The notes beneath the pieces were generated by a model, which was not told where the DNA came from, did not search any database, and saw only the letters and a program-made list of their open reading frames with translations. From Ustilaginoidea virens (lineage: Eukaryota; Ascomycota; Sordariomycetes; Hypocreales; Clavicipitaceae), in NCBI RefSeq assembly GCF_000687475.1, contig NC_057320.1:3472001-3536000 (forward strand): 64,000 bases of DNA. Direction: 5' to 3'. This document shows positions 27,973-39,952 of this stretch, piece by piece; position 1 is the stretch's first letter; the number at the start of each line of letters is the position of its first letter. Made by a program: the position numbers and the translations under genes.

Positions 27973-28663
27973 TGATGACTAGACAGCAGCGCCGGGCTTG
28001 TGCAGAAGAAGTATTGACGCACGGCTACTTACTCTGTACAGTGCGAAGATACTTATTTGAGTCCCATGAAGGGCGTTTCCAGATGCTGGAGCCAGCTAAT
28101 CGTAGTCGTCAAAGGGGGAGTTGAAAATATTTCATCAACCAGATCTTCTCGCTTACAATGTTTTTTTGGGGATACTTCGCCTCGACAGTGATGGGCCATA
28201 CAGACGGTCTGGAAATGAACCAATGTCGCCCCTGTCCCAACCCGCACGGTATGGAAAGGGCCACATCTCGAGACAGTCGTTGCGCGTCTAACCATAGTTT
28301 TGAAGCTAACGAGGTCGCGCCCCCCACTAACCTTTGGAGAACTTGCCGCCTATCCCTTGTCCGGCATGCCGCTGGCAGCTTCCATTGGCCAGTGATAGGT
28401 CCTTCAAGTCTTCCAAGGGGCCAGCGACAGCTTGCGTCTGGTTAAAATCACTTAACGTACTTGGATTGTACAGAGTAGACGTGCGATAGATATATGGCAC
28501 CATTTGTTTTCTACGTCTCGCCTCTCAGACAGACACAGACATATCGGGCTTGGGCGTAGTCGAAGTGCCACCTCCCTCTCATGTCGTCCTGTTTGCCTTG
28601 CGTCGTAATTCGGACCCCCTATTCCGTTGTCTTCCGTACGGTCCGTGACCGTGATTCTCGACC
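27973..28663. other. Divergent intergenic region, ndk1 to glucosidase II
   Basis: About 690 bases that should contain both promoters. No gene, repeat or RNA is evident. Confidence 0.5.
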
Positions 28664-31641
28664 ATGAGGTCAAGAGTTGGCCAGCCCGACGTTTGGGCAG
28701 CTCTACTCTGCCTCTCGGCCTTCCTGGTCTGCTTGATTTCGCCTGTCGGTAAGTCAATGTGCGAAAGCACTCCCACCGCCGTCTTCAACGCTGACAATCC
28801 CAAGCCTCTGTGAAGGAGCACGACTTCAAGAAGTGCGATCAATCGGGATTCTGTAAACGAAACCGTGCCTACGCCGACAACGCTTCCGTCCATGCCTCCA
28901 CCTGGAGCTCTCCCTACGATGTTGCTCCCGAATCAGCCAAGTTCAAAGACGGCCAGTGGCACGCAGTAATTGTCAAGACAATCAACAACGGCGAAAAGGC
29001 TCGATTTCCAATCACCATCTCCTTGCTCAAGAGTGGCGTAGCTCGCGTCTCGGTTGATGAAGAGAAAAGACAAAAGAAGAACATAGAGCTGCGACACAAC
29101 AGCAAAGCCCGTAAAGAACGCTACAACGAGGCCGAAAAATGGGTCATCGTTGGCGGCCTCGACTTGGATAAGAAGGCGCAAATCGTCTTCCAGGACAATT
29201 CCCAGGCCAACATCGAATATGGTGGCGATCGAAAATTTGAAGTCGTCATCAAGTTTTCTCCATTGCAGGTCGAGTTTAAACGGGATGACGAAACTCACAT
29301 CAAGTTCAATGGCCGGGGTCTGCTCAACATGGAGCACTGGCGGCCCAAGATAGAAAACGACAAGACCGAAGAAGGGGAAAACAAAGCTGAACAAGACGTC
29401 AAGAAGGACGAAGGCGATGATGAAAGCACGTGGTGGGACGAGTCATTTGGTGGCAACACAGACTCCAAACCTCGTGGACCAGAGAGCATCGCCATGGACA
29501 TCTCGTTTGTAGGATACCAACAAGTTTTCGGTATTCCTGAGCACACGGGATCGATTTCTCTCAAGCAGACTCGGGGTGGTGACGGCAACCACAACGAACC
29601 TTATCGTCTGTATAATACCGACGTGTTTGAATATGTGCTCGACAGTCCCATGACTTTATACGGCGCCATTCCGTTCATGCAGGCTCACCGCAAGGATTCC
29701 TCGGTGGGCGTGTTCTGGTTAAACGCTGCCGAGACGTGGGTTGACATTGTGAAAGAAAGGGATGCCAAAAATCCCCTTAGCCTCGGGAAAGCCTCCCAGA
29801 GCACTCATACTCACTGGATGTCTGAATCTGGCATTCTCGACGCCTTTGTGTTTCTGGGTCCTACCCCGCGCGACCTTACCCAGAAGTACGGCGAGCTTAC
29901 AGGTTATACGGCAATGCCTCAAGAGTTCTCCATTGGCTATCACCAATGTCGGTGGAACTACATATCCGACGATGATGTCAAGGAAGTTGACCGACGAATG
30001 GACAAACACAAGATTCCATACGATGTCATCTGGCTTGATATCGAGTATACAGAAGAGAAGAAGTATTTCACCTGGGACCCCCACTCATTTCCTGACCCTG
30101 TCAGCATGGGGAAACAGTTGGATGCTCACGGCCGCAAGCTTGTCGTCATTATTGATCCCCACATCAAGAAGGTGGATGATTACTCCGTCAGCTCGGACAT
30201 GCTATCTAGGGACCTGGCAGTTCACAACAAGGACGACGAGACATTCGAGGGTTGGTGCTGGCCCGGTTCCTCCAACTGGATTGATTGCTTCAACCCCGAA
30301 GCCACCGAGTTGTGGAAAAGCTTATTCAAGTACGATTCCTTCAAGGGTACGCTGGAGAATACGTTCCTCTGGAACGACATGAATGAGCCTTCCGTCTTCA
30401 ATGGCCCTGAAACCACCATGCCCAAGGACAATTTGCACTTTGGCAACTGGGAACACCGCGACGTCCACAACTTGTACGGCTTGACCTTCCAGAACGCATC
30501 TTGGGAGGCCATGGTCAGTCGTAAGAAAGGGGAGCGTCGCCGCCCCTTCATTTTGACGCGTTCTTTCTACTCTGGCTCGCAACGACTGGGTGCAATGTGG
30601 ACTGGAGATAATCAGGCTGATTGGTCACACCTCGCTGCCTCTATTCCCATGATACTCAACCAAGGCATCTCTGGATATCCTTTTGCCGGCGCCGATGTTG
30701 GGGGCTTCTTTGGCAACCCTGAAAAGGATTTGATGGCGCGGTGGTACCAAGCTGGCATCTTTTACCCGTTCATGCGTGCCCATGCCCACATCGACTCTCG
30801 TCGCCGCGAACCTTATATGCTCGGCGAGCCGTACACCGAGATCTTGACCAAGGCTCTTCGCCTCCGGTACTCCTTGCTGCCTTCTTGGTACACGGCCTTC
30901 TTCCACGCCAACAGAGACGGCAGCCCCATCGTTCGACCGATGCTCTGGACACACCCATCAGAGGAGAGCGGCTTTGCCATTGACGATCAGCTGTTCTTGG
31001 GAACAACCGGTCTACTTGCGAAGCCAATTGTCGAAAAGGACAAGTTTTCCGTCGATATCTGGATTCCCGATGACGAGGTCTACTTTGATTACGTCACGTA
31101 CGAAGTGATGAAGACGCAAAAGGGCAAAACCGTGACGGTTGAAGCAGCGATTGATGCTGTGCCCCTGCTGATGCGTGGCGGCCATATTTTTCCTCGCCGC
31201 GATATCCCTCGCCGATCCAGCGCAGCCATGCGATACGACGACTACACATTGGTCGTTACTGTTTCCAAAGATGGCTCTGCCGAAGGCGAGCTGTACGCCG
31301 ATGACGGCGATAGCTTTGACCATGAAAACGGCCAATACATCTACCGCAAATTCCACCTAGCCAACAACATTCTCAAATCTACCGATGCCGAAGGTCGAGA
31401 TGCCAAGTGGGTCAAGGCGGGCACTTGGCTGAAGGCGATGCGCCAAGTGCATGTTGATCGCATCATTGTTGTTGGCGCGCCGTCCAGCCTAAACCAGGAG
31501 GAGGTGCAAATCAAGAGCGAGGGCCGCAAATGGGCCGTCAAAGTCGACTACCACGCTGCCAAGGAGGGACGAGCAGCCTTTGCTGTTCTGGGCCGCGTTG
31601 GAGCCAGGATCGGCGAGGACTGGAGCATTACGCTGGCTTGA
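28664..31641 (+). CDS. gls2: ER glucosidase II alpha subunit (GH31)
   Basis: Trims the two inner alpha-1,3-linked glucoses from N-glycans in the ER lumen and so controls calnexin cycling and glycoprotein quality control. Predicted 973 residues. Exon 1 is 28664-28748 and exon 2 is 28805-31641; the 56-nt intron falls in the signal peptide (MRSRVGQPDVWAALLCLSAFLVCLIS) and is phase 1. The N-terminal block KEHDFKKCDQSGFCKRNR is typical of the alpha subunit. The GH31 active site is complete: WLDIEYTEEKKYFTWDP substrate block, nucleophile Asp in LWNDMNEPSVF (about residue 551) and acid/base Asp in WTGDNQADW (about residue 626). The length matches the fungal family (about 950-980). There is no HDEL, as expected, because retention depends on the beta subunit. 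An insert around residues 190-220 is acidic and Lys-rich. Confidence 0.97.
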
Positions 31642-33613
31642 TTGGAGCATGAACCGAATGAATGATTTTCTGTAGCTAGACTAATTCTAGACGTGTATGG
31701 TGAGATGCAAACCTTCTCTTGGCTTCCTTCACCACACGACACAGGCTGGGTGAATCAAAAGGTGGGTTTCTGCGTCAAGCGTGCTCTCGGCATACGGGCT
31801 GTCAGCTTGCAAACAAGACACGATAAGCTTGGGTTCTAAGGAACGAAGGGTGGGGGATGGCGTGAGGCGCGTCATTGAATCGTTCCGGCGGCTTGGCCAG
31901 GGAGTGCCGGGAATCTCCAGCCCCGCTTGATATTGATGGCTTAGCAAGTTGAAATCTGCTCAAGAGGTCAACTGGTATCTACCAGGTATCTGTCCCTTCA
32001 GGGCCATTGACTCCTCCGCACAGAATGGCCACCACGGCGCCCCTGGCCGGCAGCGTCTGCAGATAATGACGAGCTTATTGGAGCTTTAACTCGTCACACG
32101 CTAGCTGGGCAGAACGGGTTCTTAGGAGGTACTAACTGGAAATCTAGGTGGGTAGCAATTCTGCGCGACCAATATGCTACGTGATAATTTGTACGGATAG
32201 AGGCTTTGATTATCCAAAGGTTTCGTGAATATACGGAGGGAGTTCCCAGTGCCAGGTGTTGTGACAGACTAATAATTGAGGCTGGTGGCGAGACCGCATT
32301 TCCTCAAACGGATTCGGCCGAGATAGTACCTTTTAACCTTTTAACCCAGTTGCTTGGCTGCAAAAAGAGCCTGCCTAGGTACCTAAGGCACCTAGGTAGG
32401 TATGTACCTACCTCTACATCCTTTGCATGGTTCGTTGTTAGGTTCCTGTTACTCCGTATTACCCCAGTCCTTCCCTTCCCACCTACCGGTAGGTGGGTAC
32501 CTTGGGATTCAGGAACCTACCGTCGCACGTCGCAGGGATGGACCGGAAATTTTCATGACGAAACGGGGACGAAAAGGGTGGTGGGGCGGAACCGGGAGGG
32601 AAGGTGCGGCATAAAGGCAAAAGCAACCACCAATGTCAAAGAGCACATGGCTATTACACCAACTTCGAGTTGCTCCTTACACAACGGAGTACACGAGTCC
32701 AATGTCCTTGTCTGTTCCAAGCCACCACAAATCACCCGCGGGAGTCACAGTCGTCGGGCAGCAAGGTGCAAGGGCCAGTTGCTTCCAGTTGTGTGGCGTG
32801 ACCCTGACGCATGACATCTTTCACCATGCAGGGACAAAGGACGGTGCAGGTGGCGTGAGTTATTTTGGAGCGTCGTAGTAAAAGCTCGAGGGCCCTGGGT
32901 GAGTAAATTTCACAGGCGTTTGTCCGACCTATGCTGGTGTGGCACATCTAAAGCAAGGGGAAAGGTAGTTGTCCAGCACCGGCTTCAACTATACGCTTGT
33001 CATGGTAAGTTACTACTTCGCAGATGATCCAGGCAAGATTCATCGACGAGGACCTCAGGTGTCAAGCTAGACCATTCCATAGCATGACCCGGACTTTCTC
33101 TCCACCAATTCATCTGACATGTTATCTTGCAGGTAACAAGTATGGTCGCCCCTGGCTTTGGCTTTGGCTTGCCCGGTTTCCTAGATCCAGACGTCCTTTA
33201 GCTTCACTCTCTTTTTCTGCTGCTTTCCAAAAGTCAGGCTAATCGAACCTACACCAGTGTTAAATACCCACTTAGATGCTGGGGCTTTTCGTCATTCAAT
33301 CCAGCAACATGCTTCCGCGCCATCACTGTTGCATGTACCAGGCTGATATACGAACCAAATGATTTCATCGGTATCCGACTTGGATCGGGCAAGAACTGCC
33401 AAGTAGTGCCTCGAGGCCACCCTCTCTTTCATCGAGCTTGCTTACCGCTCTGTTGTACGGATACAAATGAGCAGACATGCCCAGCTTCCGCAAATCAATT
33501 GCTGGCGACCACAAAAAAAAAAAAAGTACACCAACATCGTACTTTTCTATTACTTCACCAAAGTACAGCTGTTTGAGACTTGCGCTATCGGCTACATGAA
33601 CAACTAGCCCTAG
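31642..33613. other. Gene-free 2 kb with GGTACCTA patch
   Basis: Nearly 2 kb between two plus-strand genes. At about 32372-32412 and 32484-32520 there are clusters of (C)CTAGGTAGGTA/GGTACCT units, with TACTCCGTA at 32450-32458 and a 12-base palindrome CCTACCGGTAGG at 32482-32493. A frame of 202 codons at 32206-32814 has no recognisable protein and crosses these repeats, so I do not call it. An A13 run is at 33511-33523. Confidence 0.6.
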
Positions 33614-36205
33614 ATGGCCAGCTCTACGAACCCAGACCTGGACCATCAGCATGACCTGAACCAGCCACAGGGGGGTTCGCCACAGGGTCATCATGGAGAC
33701 GCGGAGGCATTCCAAGACCATGAAAGTTATGCTCCCCGTCGGATTCATAAAGATGGCGAATGGCAAGAAAAGGCATCATCCACGTTGGGTGCGTTCCAAC
33801 GACGGGCTTCGGCTGCAACCGAAAGGAGGACCACGTCGCGGTCCAGCAATCGCGCCCTTGAGAGTCGCTTCGCCGATGATCTAGAGCTTCTACGAGCTGA
33901 GCGTTCCGTCTCCAACCAAGAGCATGACGTAGCGGAAGGGCATTCTAAAACTCGAGTTCTTGACGAAGACCAAGAGGATGCCTTCAACCCAATCGTGCAC
34001 AAGGAGGAGAAGACCAGCAAACGAAACAAGAATACGAAAATCTGCAAACTCTGGGCGTCCGTGAAAAAGTTTCCCCGATTCGTTCGATATATAGTTTACC
34101 TGGTTCCGGGTGCCCTTGCGATACTCATCCCAACCCTGATTGGCAAATACAGTAAAGACAATATCTTTGTCGGTGATAAACGCGGCGTCGACCTGATGTG
34201 GCTCGGCATTTGGATCGAAATCATGTGGTGTTCTGCGTGGATATCGCGGATGATTACCTGCTTGATGCCTCAGGTTTTCCACGGCATTGCCAGCCTACTT
34301 GGGGCGGTGAGCGCAAAGAGATGGAGAGACATGGGTGTCCGACTGGAAGTACACACCGCCGTCTTTCTCTGGTTTCTCGCCATTCTCATTTCGTTTGAAT
34401 CGATCAACAATCACCGGGAAGAAAAACTGGACGGGGAGGATCCTGAAAATTATTGGGTCGAGATTGTTAACAAAGTAGTCATCGCCTTGTTTGTCCTTTC
34501 CACCCTTAATTTCGTGGAAAAGCTTCTTATGCAATGGATTTCCACCTCCTTCCATGAACGCACCTACTCTACCAGAATTGAAAACAGCAAAGCGGACGTC
34601 GCGCACCTGGTCCGCCTATACGAGTATGCAAAGGACAAGCTTGGGGAGACAGGTCAGCATGAGCTCGGTAAAAGCAACCGGACGGGGACTGGTGGACAAA
34701 GTTCCATGGCCAATTTTCAAGAAGGTGCACGCAATGTTTTGAGCAAATTGGCCCACATTGTCCACAAGATTGCAAATGATTTGATTGGCAGAAAAGTAAA
34801 TACCGACTTTGCTCACAAAGTCGTTTCCGAGTTGCTTCGAGACACTCCTTCAGCGCTTAGCTTGGCTCGCCTCATTTACCGCAGTTTGGTGCGAGAGGAC
34901 CGCGAAAATGTCGACGCCGAGGACATGAGTGCGGTGTTTGCCACCAAAAAAGAAGCCGATGCTGCGTTCGCCGTCTTTGACAGGAATTTCAACGGTGACG
35001 TCTCCATGGAGGAGTTTGAAGCCGTCTGTAATGATATTCACCTCGAAAAGAAAGCTATTGCTGCATCTCTCAAAGATTTAGACTCTGTCGTTGAAAAACT
35101 CGACAAGGTGTTCATCTTCATCATCATCATCATATCCGCCATCGTTTTCGTCGCCATCTATTCCAAGGCCACGGCAGCTGGCCTAGCATCAGTCAGCACG
35201 GCTGTTCTCGGCTTCGCCTGGGTCCTGCAGGCCACGGCGCAGGAGTTTTTGCAGTCCATCATTTTCGTTTTCGTCAAGCACCCTTTCGATGTTGGAGACC
35301 GCGTGACCATCTACGGTTCCACCGGTGCCACCATGAGAGGCGACGACTACTATGTGACGGAAATTTCTCTCTTGTATACGGAGTTCAAGAAACTCCAAGG
35401 CCACATAGTTCAGGCTCCCAACTCGATTCTCAATACCCTCTTCATTCTTAACCAGCGCCGGTCCAACGGCATTTCGGATGCCATTCCCCTGGAATTCAAG
35501 TTTGGCACTCCAACTTGGATGATTGATGAACTCAAGGCACGCATGCTCGAATTTTGCCTGGCCAACAAGCGCGACTACCAACCGACTGTTATTGCTGAAA
35601 TGACTGGTGTAGAGGACGTCCGCGCATGCAAAATGAAAATCGTATTCATGCACAAGAGCAACTTCCAGAATGAACTTCTGCGCCTCAATCGCCGCAACAG
35701 GTTTGTTACAGAGCTTTTATCGCAGATGGAGCAGATTGGCATTGAAACACCCCTGCGTGTTGACCCCGGTGGCAGCAAGGAGCATCCCCTGTACTATGCT
35801 GGAAGTAGCCCGCCAGCGGATGTCAACAGCAAGCAGCAGTCCGACGACGACCCGGCAATGACGGCACAAGCGCCAGCTCCCACGCGAAGCAGCATGCAGC
35901 GCCTCCACAGTCACAGTACCCGAGGGAGTCGAAGCTCCATCTCAACTGAGGAGGCAATCGTTCGTTTCCAAGATGTGTTTGAAACCCGACGAGAAAATGC
36001 GCAAGATCGACGCTTGAAGTCTATTTGGGAGAAAGAAGAAGGCTCCCGGTCGAGGGACGTCGATGAGGAACGTCAAGTTTCAACGACGGGCGCTGCTCTC
36101 TCGCCAACCCAATCCATCGAGTCTACTTCGCGCGCACGATTTTTCGACCGTTACCGACGCCGAGCCAAGACTTTGCAAACTCACCCGAGGCCAGACATGG
36201 TTTGA
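33614..36205 (+). CDS. EF-hand MscS-type mechanosensitive ion channel
   Basis: Predicted 863-residue mechanosensitive channel of the fungal/plant MscS group with an EF-hand, like fission yeast Msy1 and Msy2, which sit in ER membranes and shape calcium responses to hypo-osmotic shock. The N-terminal 140 residues are hydrophilic and Ser/Arg-rich. Hydrophobic segments follow: FVRYIVYLVPGALAILIPTLIG (about 163-184), GVDLMWLGIWIEIMWCSAW (about 192-213), VFLWFLAILISF, and VVIALFVLSTLNF. The EF-hand is DRNFNGDVSMEE (about residues 456-467), with Asp/Asn/Asn/Asp positions intact. The pore helix region is VFIFIIIIISAIVFVAIY and the beta domain is FVKHPFDVGDRVTIYG, the classic MscS signature. The cytosolic tail of about 130 residues is disordered, basic and Ser-rich. 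Single exon. Confidence 0.93.
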   Translation: MASSTNPDLDHQHDLNQPQGGSPQGHHGDAEAFQDHESYAPRRIHKDGEWQEKASSTLGAFQRRASAATERRTTSRSSNRALESRFADDLELLRAERSVSNQEHDVAEGHSKTRVLDEDQEDAFNPIVHKEEKTSKRNKNTKICKLWASVKKFPRFVRYIVYLVPGALAILIPTLIGKYSKDNIFVGDKRGVDLMWLGIWIEIMWCSAWISRMITCLMPQVFHGIASLLGAVSAKRWRDMGVRLEVHTAVFLWFLAILISFESINNHREEKLDGEDPENYWVEIVNKVVIALFVLSTLNFVEKLLMQWISTSFHERTYSTRIENSKADVAHLVRLYEYAKDKLGETGQHELGKSNRTGTGGQSSMANFQEGARNVLSKLAHIVHKIANDLIGRKVNTDFAHKVVSELLRDTPSALSLARLIYRSLVREDRENVDAEDMSAVFATKKEADAAFAVFDRNFNGDVSMEEFEAVCNDIHLEKKAIAASLKDLDSVVEKLDKVFIFIIIIISAIVFVAIYSKATAAGLASVSTAVLGFAWVLQATAQEFLQSIIFVFVKHPFDVGDRVTIYGSTGATMRGDDYYVTEISLLYTEFKKLQGHIVQAPNSILNTLFILNQRRSNGISDAIPLEFKFGTPTWMIDELKARMLEFCLANKRDYQPTVIAEMTGVEDVRACKMKIVFMHKSNFQNELLRLNRRNRFVTELLSQMEQIGIETPLRVDPGGSKEHPLYYAGSSPPADVNSKQQSDDDPAMTAQAPAPTRSSMQRLHSHSTRGSRSSISTEEAIVRFQDVFETRRENAQDRRLKSIWEKEEGSRSRDVDEERQVSTTGAALSPTQSIESTSRARFFDRYRRRAKTLQTHPRPDMV

Positions 36206-37073
36206 CGTAGGCAAGAACTTAACTTCTAGCGAATCATTTTCTTTCAACTTGTATCTCAAGTTGGGAAGTTTTTGTCCTGCTGTACACCGGGATGGTTGCG
36301 CTGGTTTGCACATGGACAAATGCTGGACTGCACAGAAGGTTTGCATCCGGCGTAACATGCTGTTGCGTTGTCACACTCAGACATGCACACACGAAGCAAA
36401 CAAAACTGGACATGTGGATTCGGAGAGAGGAATGAAAAAGTTTTGATCAAGGCATGCCCCGTGGCGTAATACCAGCCAGGCGTCTTTTGCGGCGCTTTGC
36501 TCCCAAAACCCGCTGTCACGTGCTGCTATATATGTACTCCACTTCTACATTCATTAGCTTAGTTGAATCTCAGTCCTTATGTTCGAAACTGGGCTTCCGG
36601 AAATAGTACCCATAAGTTTGGGGGATACAGGACGCTTCATCATTCCATATCTAATATTAGGGAACGTTTCCCATCAGTCCTTCACTATGGTTATGTCATC
36701 ATGTTTCCGCCCGACAGCTTCTCAGCCGCAAAAAGTGGCGCTGCCCCGTGTGTCCGTTCAAGAGGACGACAGCAAAGCAGCTTAGATTCTGACCTGACAA
36801 TATGGTGGTCCTTCGATGCAACGGGTGCGTGAGTGCTTGCCGAACAGCTGAAACTAGTTTTCTATCCGATGGCTCACAATTGGGAATAGCGAGCTCCAGC
36901 TCCAGAGCCCTAAACGCTTCGCAAAAGTCGGCAAAGTTTATGTCCTAGGTACCTCGGCGACATCTCGACCCAACGTCGACCCAAGCTGCCGCAGCCGAGC
37001 CGCGCTGGTTTCTACGGAGAAAGAAGGTACGCGATAGGGGAAGGGAATACAAAGGGCCCAGGCTTGCCTTGCT
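36206..37073. other. Intergenic, channel gene to WW gene
   Basis: 870 bases. A GGTACCT copy occurs near 36947. Short open frames show no protein character. No gene is seen. Confidence 0.5.
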
Positions 37074-39416
37074 ATGTCTGGTCTGCCTCATGGTTGGGAG
37101 TGGGATTACGACGGCCAGCGATGGTTCTACAAATACAAGCCCACGGGTCACGTACAATATCGCTTTCCCTCTGAAGGTGATGAATTCCCCGATTTTGTTC
37201 AGGCCGCAGCCCCTGCGCCCGATCTCACCCCGGAGGAATGTCTCGAGTCACAGCGGCAACTTGCGAGACAGAGTAACTTGAATGGCACTGCTGGGGCGGC
37301 GGCTGGGGACGCGGCCAGACGTGGAGCTGACGGGGGCGGCACCACGAGCAAGTTTGGCGTATCGTCGGCCATGGCGGAGCCCATCAATACTGTCTGGGAA
37401 AGCGACGAGAGAGAAGCGGAAGATGCGGTGTTTCAGCCGGAGAACTTCATGTTCCTTGGCCCGGGGGCTTTTACTGATGTCAGTCCTCTGAACGAAGAGG
37501 AGGAAGAGGCGGCGAAGAGGACTGTCGTGGGAGGTATCGGCGAGAGAGTCGAAGGTGCTCCTAGGGGAGCGTCCGGATCCGCAGCGGCTGCTTTGGCGAA
37601 GGGTGTCAGTCCCGTGGGTAGTGGGGAGTCGACTCCCGTGATGAGGAAGAGCAAGCCCTCTTTGTCGCCAAAACCCAACGTCGTTGGCGACCCCGTCGAG
37701 AATACAGCCGCCATTGAAAGCCCTCCGGATTACGAGACGGCCCCCGTGACCGAGAGGACCCCGGTTGTGGAAAGCGAAGTGGCTGCTGCTCTGCCGCCCG
37801 TTGCGGAAGCTGATCCGTCTCCCAGGGCCGCAGAAGCCCCGGATACTGCTGCAGCTCACATGATTGATAGTCGCGAGATGCCCGTCGAAATGCTGGGAGA
37901 CACGATGCACAGACCCGATCCTGTCGGGTTGGTAGCTGAGATGCCCACCGAGCACACGCCCGCCTCGCACATCGAGTTGCATCCTGACCCTGTCGAGATT
38001 GCCGACAATTCAATCCTCGCGCCTATCGAGACGGCCAAGGCGGCGCTTGCGGGCACGGCTGGCTTTCCGGGGAGCAACAGCCACATCGATTGGGGAGGCG
38101 TGCGTATCGTCCAGACATCAGAGAGGAAGCCGCCTTCCGAGGTGGAACAGATCCTCCTGACTGGCAAGACAACCGGCCGAGAGACTCGAGGAACGGGTCA
38201 TGAAGAAGCCGGCCAAGCTGTCGTCAGGCCTGCAGACAGCCACCAGGAGGAGCGGGCCTTTCAACCCGGTCGGCGGGATCCGCAAACAAAGCCAATTACT
38301 CCAAGTCCTGCGCTGGATGATCCTCAAACAGAGCCTACTGTCCGCTCGCCCCCCAAACTGGAGAATCTCAGGATTGCGAGAGAACATCGTGGTGTGTCAA
38401 GCGCGCCGAGTACACCTGTCCGGACTCAGCCTCTGTACCGGCCCTATGTGCCAGGCCAAACGGTTGCTCCGCACAGGCAGGCGCAACTCCCGACATCCGA
38501 GAAGAGGCAATCCGTCTCCCTGCAGCGCGAGGCATCCCTCGCGATGAACATGAAGAGGGGCTCGGTACCTATAGATCCCTCCACCGTTCCCCGAGTTCTT
38601 TTCCCGTCATCCAGCTCGCCGAGTCAATCTGCGAGTGTGGCGGGACAAGCGCCAGACGGCAAGGTGAGGACCTGGCAGTCGAGTTTGAGTTTGGCGGATG
38701 TGCCGTCGGTGTTGCGGCCTGCCAGAAATCCTGGGATCTCTCTACAGGGTGTTCCTTGGCAGCAGCAGCAGCCGGGCTTGCAGGGAGCCCCATCATCCGC
38801 ACCATCTCGAGGCGCGAGATCTGACGGCGTGTCCCAGGTACCTTCAGTCTTGAGACCAGCTCGGGGGAGATCACCGAGTCTGCCGGGGCGAGACGTACAA
38901 GCAATCGATGCTCAGCCAGGGGCGCGGCTCAGCTCAGGACCAAGATTTCAACCTTGGCAGCCTCAGACTACTTCCTCCAGGCCAACTGGTGCAATGCCAC
39001 TTATGGGTCATGCCCCGTACGGTGTTGGACATGCTGTTCTGGGCTCTGACTTGCCTCCGGTTCTAGCTCCAGCCCCTGTTGCTTCGATGCAGCTGCCACA
39101 GCAGAGCCGACCGCCTGCGGTTGAGCAACAGGTTCCAAGCTCAGTTTGGCAGTTTCGGGTTCCTCCAGCTCAGCATATTCAAGACGCTGTCGCTGGTCAG
39201 CCTGCAAGATTGCAGGCCGTTGATGGTAGTATGCAACGTGCTTCTGGGGGTGTTGGTTCTTTGCAAGCTCGACCTCGGAGTCAATCTATATGTGCTGTGC
39301 CTCAACAGCAGCTGCAGCAGCAGCAACTTCAAAGCTGCCCGATTCAAGTAAATCCGAATCAAAGCCAGAATCTGCAATCTCCGCAGTCGCTGTTCCCCTT
39401 AGGCTATCGGGAATAA
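37074..39416 (+). CDS. WW-domain protein with long disordered tail
   Basis: Single-exon 780-residue protein. The N-terminus is one WW domain: LPHGWEWDYDGQRWFYKYKP then TGHVQYRFP (residues 4-33), with the first Trp at residue 8, aromatic W/Y pairs in the middle and the closing Pro, although the second signature Trp is replaced by aromatic Tyr-Arg-Phe. WW domains bind proline-rich or phospho-Ser/Pro ligands. The remainder is disordered and rich in Pro, Ser, Gln, Ala and Glu, with repeated SVLRPAR elements (DVPSVLRPARNPG, QVPSVLRPARGRSP) and a Gln-rich C-terminus (QQQLQQQQLQ). There is no signal peptide or other domain. Comparable fungal proteins are annotated only as WW-domain proteins; a scaffold role is inference. 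Confidence 0.85.
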   Translation: MSGLPHGWEWDYDGQRWFYKYKPTGHVQYRFPSEGDEFPDFVQAAAPAPDLTPEECLESQRQLARQSNLNGTAGAAAGDAARRGADGGGTTSKFGVSSAMAEPINTVWESDEREAEDAVFQPENFMFLGPGAFTDVSPLNEEEEEAAKRTVVGGIGERVEGAPRGASGSAAAALAKGVSPVGSGESTPVMRKSKPSLSPKPNVVGDPVENTAAIESPPDYETAPVTERTPVVESEVAAALPPVAEADPSPRAAEAPDTAAAHMIDSREMPVEMLGDTMHRPDPVGLVAEMPTEHTPASHIELHPDPVEIADNSILAPIETAKAALAGTAGFPGSNSHIDWGGVRIVQTSERKPPSEVEQILLTGKTTGRETRGTGHEEAGQAVVRPADSHQEERAFQPGRRDPQTKPITPSPALDDPQTEPTVRSPPKLENLRIAREHRGVSSAPSTPVRTQPLYRPYVPGQTVAPHRQAQLPTSEKRQSVSLQREASLAMNMKRGSVPIDPSTVPRVLFPSSSSPSQSASVAGQAPDGKVRTWQSSLSLADVPSVLRPARNPGISLQGVPWQQQQPGLQGAPSSAPSRGARSDGVSQVPSVLRPARGRSPSLPGRDVQAIDAQPGARLSSGPRFQPWQPQTTSSRPTGAMPLMGHAPYGVGHAVLGSDLPPVLAPAPVASMQLPQQSRPPAVEQQVPSSVWQFRVPPAQHIQDAVAGQPARLQAVDGSMQRASGGVGSLQARPRSQSICAVPQQQLQQQQLQSCPIQVNPNQSQNLQSPQSLFPLGYRE

Positions 39417-39952
39417 ATGGGCGCAGAAGCCAGCTGCAACTGTTCTGGGGGTGGAACTGAGGAGATGGAAGATAGCTGGGAGGGTGGATAATATTCGTTG
39501 TCTTTTTTTTTTTTTTTTTCAGTTGGCAATTTTCACGCTGAATCTGATGTTATGACGTCCACTGCTTAGTGTCCTCCTCCCAAGAATCATCAGTGAATCA
39601 CTTAGAATGCTCGTAGGACCGCCCGCTAGAGCCTTAGGTGGTTGGAAGCTGGGGCAGTTCGATGAGGCAGACAGGGTTTGGCGGCATCAGATTGACTGAC
39701 ACAAGCCTTGTTGATTCTTCGGCGCCAATGGTTCGGTGGCTCCTTTCCCAGTGGAGGAGCATCGTGGGAGTTACTCGGCATCACGTGATAGCGCGTCCGT
39801 TAACGCGGTCAAGGAAGACGAGTTTCTCGCCGTGTCCACTGTGCGCTCTGGCAAACCTCAACATCGGGCGGTTTCAGCCGGAAACTTGGTGAGAAACGTC
39901 TCGACTTTCCATGATGCTAGCTTTCAGTTGAAATGCCGCCGCAAAGAACGTC
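39417..39952. other. Intergenic, WW gene to crb2
   Basis: About 540 bases with a T18 run near 39502-39519. It should hold the promoter of the next gene. No other feature is seen. Confidence 0.5.

Noticed and set aside
32206..32814. 202-codon plus-strand frame in the 2-kb gap
   Set aside because: It crosses GGTACCTA repeats, has no recognisable protein and lacks coding-like third-position bias.
37248..37982. 244-codon minus-strand frame in the WW-domain gene
   Set aside because: Antisense to a long continuous frame with an N-terminal WW domain and no sign of its own family.
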